Part shown: positions 1-8,367 of the stretch, one piece after another
Numbering within the stretch: position 1 is the first letter of the stretch
How the letters are laid out: every line of letters starts with the position of its first letter
Source: Thalassospira australica
Lineage (GTDB): Bacteria > Pseudomonadota > Alphaproteobacteria > Rhodospirillales > Thalassospiraceae
Length of the DNA: 59,092 nucleotides
Assembly: GCF_000763295.1 (NCBI RefSeq)
Contig: NZ_JRJE01000027.1
Coordinates: 1 to 59,092, forward strand
Direction: 5' to 3'
Translations under genes and position numbers: made by a program
The notes under the pieces: model-generated
Seen by the model: the letters and a program-made list of their open reading frames with translations, nothing else
The model's database searches: none
Told to the model about the DNA's origin: nothing

Positions 1-56
1 ACCATCTCAAGTTCTTCCTGGTGGGAGGTCTTTTTCTTAAGCATGCCCCATTGAAT

Positions 57-84
57 CAAAAGTCCCCGCCATTGGCGAGGACTT
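57..84 (-). terminator. Probable rho-independent terminator of the phn-glpD operon
   Basis: Read on the minus strand, a 9-bp stem (GTCCTCGCC with GGCGGGGAC, one G-U pair, loop AAT) is followed directly by TTTT. It starts about 57 bases after the glpD stop codon, so it is the natural end of the minus-strand operon. Confidence 0.65.
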
Positions 85-97
85 TGTCAGCAATCTG

Positions 98-123
98 GGG
101 CAGTGATTTCACTGCCCTTTTTT
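98..123 (+). terminator. Terminator of a plus-strand gene left of the window
   Basis: The arms GGGCAGTGA and TCACTGCCC, separated by TT, form a perfect 9-bp stem followed by six T on the plus strand. No plus-strand gene lies to its left inside the window, so it probably ends a gene outside and converges on glpD. Confidence 0.7.
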
Positions 124-140
124 ATATTTGATGGGGCTGG

Positions 141-1661
141 TTACTGCGCAGCCTGATCAAGCCGGGTTTGGGCGACAAACCATTTTTGAATGGCGTCGAC
201 CTGATCAGGCTGCATTCCAAGGCCAAGTTTGGTTCTGCGCCACAGAACATCTTCTGCGCAACAGGCCCATTCATTGGCCATAAGGTAATGAAGCTCTGCC
301 TCATACAGATGTGGGGCGACTTCCTGCCCCAATTGGGGGGTTGCGGTGGCATTGCCCAGAATGTCGCACAGTGCGGTGCCATAGCAGCGTGCAAGGCGTT
401 GAAGCAACGTATCAGGCACCCAGTCATAACGCGCCTGCATCTTGCCAAGGAACGCATCAAAGTCACCGTCATCCATATCCCCGCCGGGAAGGACGGCCTT
501 GCCTGTCCAGTCGGGTGCATCATTGCCCAGAACCGGGGCCAGTTTCTGCATGGCGTGTTCGGCAAGCCTGCGATAAGTGGTGATCTTTCCGCCATAGATC
601 GACAGGATCGCCGGGGCGTTTTGCCCATCCCCGGTATCAAGGTCAAACACGTAATCGCGGGTAACCGCAGATGCATTGTCGTTCTTGTCGTCATAAAGCG
701 GACGAACACCGGAGTAATCCCAGACGACATCTTTACGACCCAGCGGCTTGGCCAGATAGCCATTGACCAGCTCAAGCAGATAGTCGACTTCCAGATCGCT
801 GATTTTGACCTGTGCCGGGTCGCCGGTATAGGCAACATCGGTGGTGCCTATCAGGGTGTAGTCGCCCTGATAGGGGATGGCAAAGGCAATGCGGCCATCA
901 CCATTCTGAAAAATGTAGCAATGGTCATGGGGATGAATGCGCGGGACCACGATGTGGCTGCCCTTGACCAGTCTTAGACCGGCAGCCTTTTTGCCAAGGC
1001 CAGCGTTTTCGACCATGCCGGTGACCCACGGACCTGCGGCATTGACCACCGCGCGGGCGCGCACGGTGAGTGTTGCACCGCTTGCATCAATAAGTTCACC
1101 GTCCCAGTGGTCATCTTGACGCACAAGCGTTTTGCATGTCGTGCGGGTATATATTTCCGCACCGCGTGCCCGCGCATCCTGTGCGTTCAGGACGACAAGA
1201 CGCGCATCATCGACCCAGCAATCGGAATAGGAAAAGCCGCCCGTGAAATCGGGTTTTAACGGGCTTCCTTCCGGTGTGCCCATGAATGAAACGGCACGTG
1301 ATCCCGGCAGGCGTTTGCGCTTTGCCAGATGGTCATAAAGGAACAAGCCTGCGCGCAGCATCCATTTTGGACGCAACCCGCGATGATGGGGCAGAACGAA
1401 TGTCAGCGGCCAAATGATATGCGGGGCGGCCGACAAAAGAACTTCGCGTTCCTGAAGGGCTTCACGCACCAACCGGAACTCGTAATGTTCCAGATATCGA
1501 AGGCCGCCATGGATGAGTTTGGTCGAGGAGGAAGAGGTGGCCGAGGCAAGGTCGCGCTGTTCGACCAATAGAACAGAAAGCCCGCGACCGGCGGCATCAC
1601 GGGCAATACCTGCCCCATTGATGCCGCCGCCTACGACCAGAAGGTCGTATGTTTTCGCCAC
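141..1661 (-). CDS. glpD: Aerobic glycerol-3-phosphate dehydrogenase
   Basis: This 506-residue FAD enzyme oxidises sn-glycerol 3-phosphate to dihydroxyacetone phosphate and passes electrons to membrane quinone. The N-terminal dinucleotide-binding loop GGGINGAGIARD (residues 11-22) is followed by the family segment STKLIHGGLRYLEHYEF. The length matches GlpD (about 500 residues), including the C-terminal DAO_C domain. The start is a GTG one base after the phnE stop codon, so translation is probably coupled to the transporter genes. Being last in a phnDCEE operon with a divergent DeoR-type regulator is the unusual point: it suggests that the importer feeds a glycerol-phosphate-like compound into this enzyme, which is inference. 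The family assignment is secure. Confidence 0.95.
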   Translation of the reverse strand: MAKTYDLLVVGGGINGAGIARDAAGRGLSVLLVEQRDLASATSSSSTKLIHGGLRYLEHYEFRLVREALQEREVLLSAAPHIIWPLTFVLPHHRGLRPKWMLRAGLFLYDHLAKRKRLPGSRAVSFMGTPEGSPLKPDFTGGFSYSDCWVDDARLVVLNAQDARARGAEIYTRTTCKTLVRQDDHWDGELIDASGATLTVRARAVVNAAGPWVTGMVENAGLGKKAAGLRLVKGSHIVVPRIHPHDHCYIFQNGDGRIAFAIPYQGDYTLIGTTDVAYTGDPAQVKISDLEVDYLLELVNGYLAKPLGRKDVVWDYSGVRPLYDDKNDNASAVTRDYVFDLDTGDGQNAPAILSIYGGKITTYRRLAEHAMQKLAPVLGNDAPDWTGKAVLPGGDMDDGDFDAFLGKMQARYDWVPDTLLQRLARCYGTALCDILGNATATPQLGQEVAPHLYEAELHYLMANEWACCAEDVLWRRTKLGLGMQPDQVDAIQKWFVAQTRLDQAAQ

Positions 1662-1662
1662 G

Positions 1663-2487
1663 TCAGATCACCTTTTTACGCAGGTAAGCAGAAATGGCTT
1701 CACCAATAATGACCAGGCCGATGATTGCCAGAAGAATGGTCGCAACCGTCTGCCAGGCAAAGGTATCAATCGCCCCCTGAAGGATGATGCCGATACCACC
1801 GGCACCGACCAACCCGAGAACCGTACTTTCGCGCAGGTTGATGTCCCAGCGCAAAATGGCAACGGCAAAGAAGGTCGGCATGACCTGCGGAATGACGCCA
1901 TAGACCAGAATCTTGAAGCGCGATGCGCCAACAGATTCCAGGGCCTCGATCGGGGCGCGATCGATTTCCTCGATCGCTTCGCCAAGCAATTTGCCAAGGA
2001 AGCCAAGCGAACGGAAAACAATCGCCAGAATACCGGCCAGAACACCCGGTCCGAACACGGCCACAAACAGCAGCGCCCAGATGATGGTATTGACCGAGCG
2101 CGACGACACCAGAATGAACCGGCCAAGCCACAGGGTATAGCGGTTTGGTGTGGTGTTCTGGGCCGCAATCAGGGCAATCGGCAGGGACATGAATACGGCA
2201 AAGAAGGTCGCAATTGTCGCGATATTGACGGTTTCAAGCAGTGTCCACGCGATTTCTTTCCAGCCTTCAAGGGACGGGGGGAACATGCGGGCAAACAGAT
2301 CGCCCATTTGTTCCGGGGCATCCCAAAGCCACGGCCAGATGATGTTGATGGTCGAAAGTGACCAGACAACGGCCAGTGCAACAAGGGCCATAACGCCGTA
2401 TCGACGCCAGCGTTCCCTGGGCGTGTATCGGGACCATTCGCGATGTGCGATTGCGTCCGGTCCGGAAGGTTGAGTGGTGGCTACCAT
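1663..2487 (-). CDS. phnE: Phosphonate-type ABC transporter permease PhnE (second copy)
   Basis: Inner-membrane permease of 274 residues with about six membrane segments and a binding-protein-dependent transport signature around EALESVGASRFKILVYGVIPQ, which docks on the PhnC ATPase. The ATG at 2487 is chosen because AGGAGG sits five bases before it; the frame is open further upstream but without a ribosome site. Its first 7 bases overlap the end of the preceding phnE. Two PhnE-like permeases in tandem imply a heterodimeric channel, a known arrangement in phosphonate and phosphite importers. It is slightly longer at the N terminus than its partner. The family is sure; the substrate is not. Confidence 0.93.
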   Translation of the reverse strand: MVATTQPSGPDAIAHREWSRYTPRERWRRYGVMALVALAVVWSLSTINIIWPWLWDAPEQMGDLFARMFPPSLEGWKEIAWTLLETVNIATIATFFAVFMSLPIALIAAQNTTPNRYTLWLGRFILVSSRSVNTIIWALLFVAVFGPGVLAGILAIVFRSLGFLGKLLGEAIEEIDRAPIEALESVGASRFKILVYGVIPQVMPTFFAVAILRWDINLRESTVLGLVGAGGIGIILQGAIDTFAWQTVATILLAIIGLVIIGEAISAYLRKKVI

Positions 2488-3287
2488 AGGTTCCTCCTGA
2501 TCCGGCCGCTGATGGCCTCGCTGACAAGGATCACACCGATGATGCAAAGGGTAATCGCCAGCGCAAAGTCATAGTCATACCGCCCAAATGCATTCAGAAG
2601 CGTCGATCCGATACCGCCCGCGCCAACGATGCCAACAATGGCAGATGCACGCAGGTTGCTATCAAGTTGATAGATCGAAAGGCCGATCTGACGGGGCATG
2701 ATTTGCGGGATCACGGCATACAGCAGGGTCACAAATGTTGCGCCACCGGCAGCACGGATGGCTTCGACCTGACCCCAATCAATTTCCTCGATCCGTTCTG
2801 CCAGCATTTTGGCAACGAAACCGATGGAATAGATCGTAAGCGTCAGAATGCCTGCCAGCGGGCCAAAGCCGACTGCTTTGACAAACAGGATCGCAACGAT
2901 GACCGGATGGAAGGAACGGGCAACAATAATCACGGCACGGCCAATGGCATAAAGCCATTTAGGCGCAATGTTTGATGCGGATGCAAAGGCAATCGGAACG
3001 CTAAGCGCAAGACCAAGAAGGGTCGAGACGATTGCGATCTTGATGCTTTCCATAAAGCCATCAAACAGCAATTCACCGCGGATGAAGCTTGGCGGAAAGG
3101 CACCTTTGAAAATGCGGATGGCGCGCGGCACACCGTCCTGAATACGTTCCCAATCGAATGGCAGGGTTGTTATGGCCCACCATACATAGGCCGCAACGGC
3201 AATCAGAAGTCCCCAGCGCAACACAGGGTTGGCGATGAAGGGGGGCTTCTTCCAGGTGCGGCCCGTTGTTTGAACGGTACTGCTCAT
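2481..3287 (-). CDS. phnE: Phosphonate-type ABC transporter permease PhnE (first copy)
   Basis: A 268-residue inner-membrane permease, paralogous to the next gene, with the coupling-helix region EAIRAAGGATFVTLLYAVIPQ and the C-terminal segment IVGIVGAGGIGSTL typical of PhnE. It probably pairs with the downstream PhnE to form the pore. Its ATG overlaps the phnC stop by four bases (ATGA), and its own stop lies inside the start of the next gene, so all three are translationally coupled. No truncation is visible. Substrates of the family are organophosphonates, phosphite or phosphate esters; sequence alone does not distinguish them. Confidence 0.93.
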   Translation of the reverse strand: MSSTVQTTGRTWKKPPFIANPVLRWGLLIAVAAYVWWAITTLPFDWERIQDGVPRAIRIFKGAFPPSFIRGELLFDGFMESIKIAIVSTLLGLALSVPIAFASASNIAPKWLYAIGRAVIIVARSFHPVIVAILFVKAVGFGPLAGILTLTIYSIGFVAKMLAERIEEIDWGQVEAIRAAGGATFVTLLYAVIPQIMPRQIGLSIYQLDSNLRASAIVGIVGAGGIGSTLLNAFGRYDYDFALAITLCIIGVILVSEAISGRIRRNLW

Positions 3288-4081
3288 CTTGCGGCGACCT
3301 CGCGCAGGTGGGGGCTGCTTTCGGCGCCACCGCGTTCTTCGGCCGGAACACCGGCATAGATTTCATCCATGGCATCGTTGTCCAGATCGACAGGTTCGCC
3401 GTCGAAAATGATGCGGCCAAAACGCATGCCAACGATACGCTGGGTGTATTCCTTGGCTTCGTTGACGTTATGTATGTTGATCAGAACCGGCAGATGCAGC
3501 TCGGATGCGAGCGCGCGCAGCAGTTCCATGATCTGACGTGATGTTTTTGGATCAAGCGATGCGGTTGGTTCATCTGCCAGCAGGATTTCCGGTTCCTGCA
3601 TCAGGGCGCGCACTACGCCAACACGCTGGCGTTCACCGCCGGAAAGTTCATCAGCACGTTTGTCTGCGTAATGGGCAATTCCGACGCGCTCCATCAAATG
3701 AAAGGCGCGGTCGATGTCTTCTTGCGGGTATTTTCGGGTTACCGCGCGCCACGCCGGAAGATATCCCAGACGACCGGACTGGACGTTTTCCATCACGGTC
3801 AGGCGGTCAATCAGGTTAAAGCCCTGAAACACCATGCCAATGCGGCGGCGCGCCAAACGCAGCGCCTTGCCTTCGAGGTTGGTAAGTTCGGTGCCGTTCA
3901 GTTCGATGGAACCCGATGACGGTTCAACCAGACGGTTGATACAGCGCAGCAGGGTACTTTTGCCCGCGCCCGATGCGCCAATAATTGAAACAACACTTTC
4001 GCCAGGTACTTCAAGGTTCAGGTTCTTCAACACTGCCTTTTCGTCGCCATAGCGTTTTACAAGTTCTTTGATACGCAGCAT
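3284..4081 (-). CDS. phnC: Phosphonate-type ABC transporter ATP-binding protein
   Basis: This 265-residue ATPase energises the PhnEE importer. It has a Walker A loop GASGAGKST (residues 35-43), the ABC signature LSGGE (146-150) and Walker B ILLADEP (166-172), followed by a D-loop SLD and a switch histidine in the INIHNVNEA segment. Length is standard for PhnC. It follows phnD after an 81-base gap that contains a strong hairpin, which should allow fewer phnC-phnE-glpD transcripts than phnD transcripts. The start is the ATG at 4081. Confidence 0.95.
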   Translation of the reverse strand: MLRIKELVKRYGDEKAVLKNLNLEVPGESVVSIIGASGAGKSTLLRCINRLVEPSSGSIELNGTELTNLEGKALRLARRRIGMVFQGFNLIDRLTVMENVQSGRLGYLPAWRAVTRKYPQEDIDRAFHLMERVGIAHYADKRADELSGGERQRVGVVRALMQEPEILLADEPTASLDPKTSRQIMELLRALASELHLPVLINIHNVNEAKEYTQRIVGMRFGRIIFDGEPVDLDNDAMDEIYAGVPAEERGGAESSPHLREVAAR

Positions 4082-4108
4082 TGCGTTACCCCGGGTAAAA
4101 TGGGTGGC

Positions 4109-4134
4109 ACAGGGCCTGCGTGTGCAGGCCCTGT
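4109..4134 (-). promoter_or_regulatory. Intercistronic hairpin between phnD and phnC
   Basis: Perfect 11-bp stem (ACAGGGCCTGC with GCAGGCCCTGT, loop of four). There is no T-run on the minus strand after it, so it looks like an mRNA-stabilising or attenuating hairpin at the 3' end of the phnD message rather than a full terminator. On the plus strand it is followed by CTTTTT. Confidence 0.6.
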
Positions 4135-4162
4135 CTTTTTAAGGTCGGTTGAAAAAGGCGGA

Positions 4163-5161
4163 TTACTTCAGGTTGTCCGGGGTGTATTGGACACCGTTTG
4201 CAGCCTGAATTTCACGAATGACCGCCCAGTCATCCTTGTAGGTGATCGGCAGGAACTTCGAGACGCCTTTGAATTCTTCGCCAAGGGCAGTACCTGCCAT
4301 GTCGAAGGTAAAGAAGGCTTCCTTGATCTTTTCGACCAGTTCCGGCTTCAGATTGTGGGCATAGTTGAACGAAGTGGTCGGGAAAGGCTTGCTTTCATAG
4401 ATGATTTTGACTTCGTTCGGATCATACAGATCACGCTGTGCCATCCGCTCGACAACTTCGGATGCAACAGGTGCGGCATCATAGTCACCGGCGACAACGC
4501 CAAGGATCGACTGGTCATGCGAACCGGAATAAACAACTTCGTAGTCCTGTTCGGGAACAATGCCCTGACCCGGAAGCAGGGCGCGCGGTGCAAGGTTGCC
4601 CGAGTTCGAGGTCGGCGAGGTATGCGCAACGCGCTTGCCCTTCAGATCGGCAACGGTGTCGATACCGCTGTCGGTACGAGTGTAAAGCTGCAGCGTGTAG
4701 CCGAAACGACCATCATCAGCACCCATCAATGCGAACGGAACCGCACCGGCCAGATTGACGGCAAACGGGGTCGGACCGGTTGAAAAACCGGCAACATGCA
4801 GGCGACCGGAACGCATTGCTTCGACTTCTGCGGAGTTCGACTGAACCGCAAAGAAGTGAACGTCCTTACCGGTGACTTCTTCAAGGTGCTCAAGGAACGG
4901 GTTCCAAATGTCGGCATATACAGCCGGGTCTTCGACCGGGGTGTATGCAAAGACAAGGGTGTCCGGGTCTACAAGCTCGTCGGCGGCCGGTGCGTCGGCA
5001 ACCAGATCACCGTCCATATCGCAATAGATCGGATCCAGATCGCCACGTGCAATGCAGTCCTCGGCGGCTGCTGCCGGGCTTGAAGCCATACCAACCATAC
5101 CGATGGCGGCAAGGAGGGTGGATACTTTTAAATTGTCGGTTTTTTTCGAAATTGAAAACAC
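4163..5161 (-). CDS. phnD: PhnD-type phosphonate/phosphate-ester binding protein
   Basis: Periplasmic solute-binding protein of 332 residues. A signal peptide ends near residue 33 (SSPAAAAED). The mature part carries the PhnD fold landmarks FSTGPTPFAVN, DLKGKRVAHTSPTSNSGN and SGSHDQSILGVVAGDYDAAPV; the Ser/Thr/His-rich loops of this kind bind the phosphoryl oxygens of the ligand in characterised family members. The N-terminal mature region contains an extra acidic stretch with two Cys (about residues 36-55) not usual in PhnD. The start is probably the GTG at 5161. It is first in the operon, as expected for the most abundant component. Ligand identity is unknown. Confidence 0.92.
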   Translation of the reverse strand: MFSISKKTDNLKVSTLLAAIGMVGMASSPAAAAEDCIARGDLDPIYCDMDGDLVADAPAADELVDPDTLVFAYTPVEDPAVYADIWNPFLEHLEEVTGKDVHFFAVQSNSAEVEAMRSGRLHVAGFSTGPTPFAVNLAGAVPFALMGADDGRFGYTLQLYTRTDSGIDTVADLKGKRVAHTSPTSNSGNLAPRALLPGQGIVPEQDYEVVYSGSHDQSILGVVAGDYDAAPVASEVVERMAQRDLYDPNEVKIIYESKPFPTTSFNYAHNLKPELVEKIKEAFFTFDMAGTALGEEFKGVSKFLPITYKDDWAVIREIQAANGVQYTPDNLK

Positions 5162-5349
5162 TGCTTTCGAACCTTTCTTCCCTGTGAACTCTGGCTTTTC
5201 GCCAGTTTTGAATGTGGTTTTGTTGTTTTATTGTTGCTTTTATCAACATTATGAATTCGGAAAAGTTGGAAAATCAACACAAAACTGTAACAAAAGGTTT
5301 CAGCAGGAGCTGTTAAATTAGTCAAACCACTACGAAATCAGCCATAGTT
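5162..5349. promoter_or_regulatory. Divergent phnD / deoR promoter region with two similar inverted repeats
   Basis: This 188-base A+T-rich region must hold both divergent promoters. Two related inverted repeats occur: TGTTG-N7-CAACA at 5232-5248 and GTTG-N6-CAAC at 5265-5278, 33 bases apart from left edge to left edge. They are plausible DeoR-family operators. They do not match the E. coli GlpR consensus. No clear -10/-35 pair was picked with confidence. Confidence 0.4.
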
Positions 5350-6162
5350 GTGAGAGGTGTGGCTTTGCGTTTGGGAAAAAAAGAACGCCAAAAACGCATT
5401 TTGCAGGAACTGCAGGTCCACCCGCATGTACGCGTTGCTACATTGGCGGAACGATTCGATGTCGCAACCGAAACCATCCGCCGTGATCTTGATGCGCTAA
5501 GTGGTGACGGATTGATCACGCGTGAGTTTGGCGGGGCGTCTGCCCGACCGATGGGGCATCAGCCTGATTTCGCGGAACGCCAGTCAACCGCAGTAGCAGG
5601 GGTTGAACGCATCGGCATGATGGCGGCCGATATGGTCCGTTCCGGTGACGTGGCGATGATTGATGCCGGATCAACTGTTGCGCAAATCGCCCCGTTTCTG
5701 ACAGCGCGCGCCGCAACACTGCCGCGAACCTTCCTGACCAATTGCTATGCGGTGGTGCAGGGCATGGCAGAGCTTGCCGATCATGACGATGTTTTGCTGT
5801 GCCCTGGCCAGTACAACCGCCGTGAGAATGCAGTGTATGGCAGTGACGCTGTTGAATATTTACGCCGGTTTCACGCCAATATCGCCTTCATCGGGGCATC
5901 GGGCGTCTCTCGTCACGGGTTTAGCGACGTCAATCGCGATGCGGTGGCGATCAAACGGGCGATGATGGAACGGTCTGATGAAACATGGTTGATGGTCGAT
6001 CACACCAAGTTTGATCAACGCTACCTGGAAAATGTCGCCCCGCTAGAAGACCTTGCCGGGATTATTACCGACCGGATGCCAAGCCCGGAAATTGTCATGC
6101 AGCTTGATCGTGCCGGTATCCGTCTTCTGGCCTGGCAAGAAGACAAGATCGCCACGGTTTGA
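5350..6162 (+). CDS. DeoR/GlpR-family transcriptional regulator
   Basis: A DNA-binding repressor of up to 270 residues. The N-terminal winged HTH (about residues 10-65) includes the DeoR signature LAERFDVATETIRRDLDALS. The C-terminal DeoR sensor domain has the phosphosugar-binding elements DAGSTVAQIAPFL, LTNCYAVVQ and FIGASGVSRHGFSDVN. GlpR-type members respond to glycerol 3-phosphate. Its place divergent from phnDCEE-glpD makes it the likely local regulator. Start choice is uncertain: GTG at 5350, GTG at 5359 and TTG at 5365 are in frame, and GAGAGG at 5352-5357 would best serve the TTG at 5365. The symbol glpR is tempting but not proven. Confidence 0.9.
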   Translation: MRGVALRLGKKERQKRILQELQVHPHVRVATLAERFDVATETIRRDLDALSGDGLITREFGGASARPMGHQPDFAERQSTAVAGVERIGMMAADMVRSGDVAMIDAGSTVAQIAPFLTARAATLPRTFLTNCYAVVQGMAELADHDDVLLCPGQYNRRENAVYGSDAVEYLRRFHANIAFIGASGVSRHGFSDVNRDAVAIKRAMMERSDETWLMVDHTKFDQRYLENVAPLEDLAGIITDRMPSPEIVMQLDRAGIRLLAWQEDKIATV

Positions 6163-6313
6163 TACCAGCATATTACATGCGCAAGTAATATTCGTTCGCA
6201 TTTAAGTTTGCGTTCCCGCCCATTGCAAACCATATTCCTGTGCGCAGGCTAGGGTTCAGACCCTGGCGTACCGGGTTCCCGCCCCGGTCAGTTTGTTTCT
6301 GACACGGAGGAAT
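6163..6313 (+). promoter_or_regulatory. deoR-fumC spacer with small inverted repeats
   Basis: The spacer contains ATATTAC (6170-6176) paired with GTAATAT (6185-6191), a possible weak terminator of the regulator gene. Further on are short G+C-rich repeats (AGGGTTCAGACCCT and ACCGGG...CCCCGGT, 6249-6288). The fumC promoter is presumably here. There is no gene or RNA that I recognise. Confidence 0.3.
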
Positions 6314-7711
6314 ATGATCGTGACCAATTCAGTGACCACCCGTACCGAACAGGACACCATGGGTGAAATTGATGTGCCCGCAGACCGGTATTGGGGGGCG
6401 CAAACCCAGCGATCCCGGCAAAACTTCCGCATCGGTGGCGAACGTATGCCCGATGCGTTGATCAAGGCATTCGGGGTGCAAAAACTGGCAGCTGCGCGTG
6501 CCAATGCGGCACTTGGCAATCTTGACCCCGAACTTTCCAAGGCGATCGAGATGGCTGCCCAGGAAGTTGCAGACGGGAAACTTCTGGATCATTTCCCGCT
6601 GGTTGTCTGGCAGACCGGATCGGGCACGCAGACCAACATGAACACCAATGAAGTGATCGCCAACCGGGCGTGTGAAATCCTTGGCAAGCCGATGGGAAAG
6701 CGCGAACCGGTGCATCCCAATGATCACGTCAACCGCGGTCAGTCATCCAATGACAGTTTTCCGGCTGCCATGCACATCGCAGCTGTGGTCGAGATTGAGG
6801 AAAAGCTTAAACCTGCCCTTGCCCATCTGCGCAAAACGCTTGAGGCCAAGGTCGATGCCTTTGGCGATATTGTTAAAATCGGGCGCACCCATATGCAGGA
6901 TGCCGTGCCCCTGACACTGGGACAGGAATTTTCAGGTTATGCCGCGCAAATTTCGCTTGGACTGGACCGGATCGAAGACGCGTTGAAACGTTTGCGCAAA
7001 CTGGCACAGGGCGGCACGGCCCTTGGCACGGGATTGAACGCGCCCGACGGGTTTGATGTTGAATTTGCAAAACATGTTTCGGCCATTACCGGTCTTGGTT
7101 TTGAAACAGCAGAAAACAAATTCGAAGCACTTGCCGCCCATGATGCGTGCGTGGAAATGTCGGGTGTGATGAATGTTCTGGCGACGTCGCTGATGAAGAT
7201 CGGCAATGACATTCGTCTGTTGGGCTCCGGGCCGCGCTGTGGTCTGGGTGAACTTGTCTTGCCCGCCAACGAGCCGGGATCATCGATCATGCCGGGCAAG
7301 GTCAATCCGACCCAGGCCGAGGCACTGACCATGATGTGCGCGCAGGTGATGGGCAATCATGTTGCGGTGACGGTTGGCGGATCAAACGGGCATCTGGATC
7401 TTAATGTGTTCAAGCCGGTGATCATTTATAACCTGCTGCAATCGGTGCGTTTGATTGCCGATGCATCTGTCAGCTTTGCCGATAATTGCATTGCCGGGCT
7501 GGAAGCCGATCAGGAAAAGATCGATCACTATGTCGAACAAAGCCTGATGCTGGTGACCGCCTTGGCCCCGCATATTGGTTATGACAATGCCGCCGCCGTT
7601 GCCAAGAAGGCGCACAAGGATCGCAGCAGTTTGAAAGAAGCCTGCATCGCGCTTGGTTTCCTTGATGGTGCGAAGTTTGACGAATTGGTTCAGGCCCGCG
7701 ACATGATTTGA
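6314..7711 (+). CDS. fumC: Class II fumarate hydratase
   Basis: Oxygen-stable, iron-free fumarase of 465 residues that interconverts fumarate and malate in the TCA cycle. The superfamily signature [11 protein letters not shown] is at residues 322-332 with the catalytic loop serine; GRTHMQDA (190-197) and the substrate segment SSNDSFP (144-150) are also present. Length fits the homotetrameric FumC family (about 460-467). The ATG at 6314 is preferred because GGAGG lies a few bases upstream; an in-frame TTG at 6293 lacks a ribosome site. It is monocistronic and followed by a hairpin. No oddities are seen. Confidence 0.96.
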   Translation: MIVTNSVTTRTEQDTMGEIDVPADRYWGAQTQRSRQNFRIGGERMPDALIKAFGVQKLAAARANAALGNLDPELSKAIEMAAQEVADGKLLDHFPLVVWQTGSGTQTNMNTNEVIANRACEILGKPMGKREPVHPNDHVNRGQSSNDSFPAAMHIAAVVEIEEKLKPALAHLRKTLEAKVDAFGDIVKIGRTHMQDAVPLTLGQEFSGYAAQISLGLDRIEDALKRLRKLAQGGTALGTGLNAPDGFDVEFAKHVSAITGLGFETAENKFEALAAHDACVEMSGVMNVLATSLMKIGNDIRLLGSGPRCGLGELVLPANEPGSSIMPGKVNPTQAEALTMMCAQVMGNHVAVTVGGSNGHLDLNVFKPVIIYNLLQSVRLIADASVSFADNCIAGLEADQEKIDHYVEQSLMLVTALAPHIGYDNAAAVAKKAHKDRSSLKEACIALGFLDGAKFDELVQARDMI

Positions 7712-7740
7712 TCGCGACTTTCCATCGCAGTGTTTTAATG

Positions 7741-7765
7741 GGCCGGACAGAACGACTGTCCGGCC
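7741..7765. terminator. Hairpin terminator between convergent fumC and the DUF2867 gene
   Basis: Perfect 10-bp stem GGCCGGACAG / CTGTCCGGCC with a five-base loop. TGTTTGGTTT follows on the plus strand. It lies between the fumC stop and the stop of the convergent gene and can serve both. Confidence 0.65.
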
Positions 7766-7774
7766 TGTTTGGTT

Positions 7775-8260
7775 TCAGCTGCCATAGGCGGCATTGAGCA
7801 TCGCGGGTACAATGCGGTTGTGAAACGGCATGACGGCCGCCAGATAGGCGTGGCCAAGTCCATTGTTGCGCCGAATAAGCGTAATGCTGCGCACCAATGT
7901 GGCATTTGGTCCAAGCGGCTCTGTCTCGATTACGATCCGAAAGTTCAAATGATGGTCATCAAGACCAAGCACGGCGCAAGTGTCCGTTTCCCTGATCAGG
8001 GGAAATACCCCGATGGTTTCCAACTGCGCATTTCCGGCCGTATCAAGGTCGGTCTTCAGTCCCAAGGGTTTGACGATGATGTTCCGAAGTGCCAACAGAC
8101 GGTGATACCACGCAGGGGCAGAGTCAATCACATGGCGGGCGGCCTTGGGGGCGGTCAGGTCGGGCTGATCAACCGCAATGACAAAGGCATCTGCCCAATC
8201 TGCATCGGGCATGGCCGGATGGGGAAGCGTAACGGGGCGGGCCGTGGCACGGTTGTGCAT
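7775..8260 (-). CDS. DUF2867-family protein
   Basis: A 161-residue soluble protein of unknown function. The C-terminal pattern SITLIRRNNGLGHAYLAAV followed by PFHNRIVPAML is what I associate with DUF2867 proteins, sometimes found at the C terminus of NAD-dependent epimerase-like enzymes and also as stand-alone proteins. The ATG at 8260 is chosen because GGAAG lies seven bases upstream; the frame continues upstream without a better site. There is no signal peptide or membrane segment. It is divergent from the DUF2946 gene. The DUF assignment is from memory of the family, hence moderate confidence. Confidence 0.65.
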   Translation of the reverse strand: MHNRATARPVTLPHPAMPDADWADAFVIAVDQPDLTAPKAARHVIDSAPAWYHRLLALRNIIVKPLGLKTDLDTAGNAQLETIGVFPLIRETDTCAVLGLDDHHLNFRIVIETEPLGPNATLVRSITLIRRNNGLGHAYLAAVMPFHNRIVPAMLNAAYGS

Positions 8261-8315
8261 CCTAAAACTTCCAGATCGTGAAACTGACAGTATTTGTAGT
8301 GGGGTTTTCTGGCGT

Positions 8316-8337
8316 GACAATGATCAATATCATTGTC
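8316..8337. promoter_or_regulatory. Perfect 9-4-9 palindrome, Fur-like operator
   Basis: Arms GACAATGAT and ATCATTGTC are perfect inverted repeats around CAAT. The left arm matches eight of nine bases of the enterobacterial Fur half-site GATAATGAT, but the spacer is four bases rather than one. It lies in the divergent promoter region between the DUF2867 gene and the DUF2946/copper-chaperone pair, so control by Fur, Mur or another metal regulator is plausible. Confidence 0.6.
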
Positions 8338-8367
8338 GTTGTGGTTCAAATCAGGCATATCCAACCC

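Noticed and set aside
168..977. Plus-strand open frame of 269 codons over glpD
   Set aside because: Antisense shadow of glpD; no family motif, and the glpD protein is unmistakable.
1513..2361. Plus-strand open frame of 282 codons over glpD/phnE
   Set aside because: Composition is low-complexity and charged, antisense to two recognised genes.
4109..4134. Plus-strand terminator reading of the phnD-phnC hairpin
   Set aside because: It has a T-run on the plus strand, but no plus-strand gene ends there; kept only as an intercistronic structure.
6249..6288. Possible tRNA-like fold in the deoR-fumC spacer
   Set aside because: Short repeats only; no T-arm GGTTCGA or four-arm geometry. No tRNA or rRNA was found anywhere in the window.
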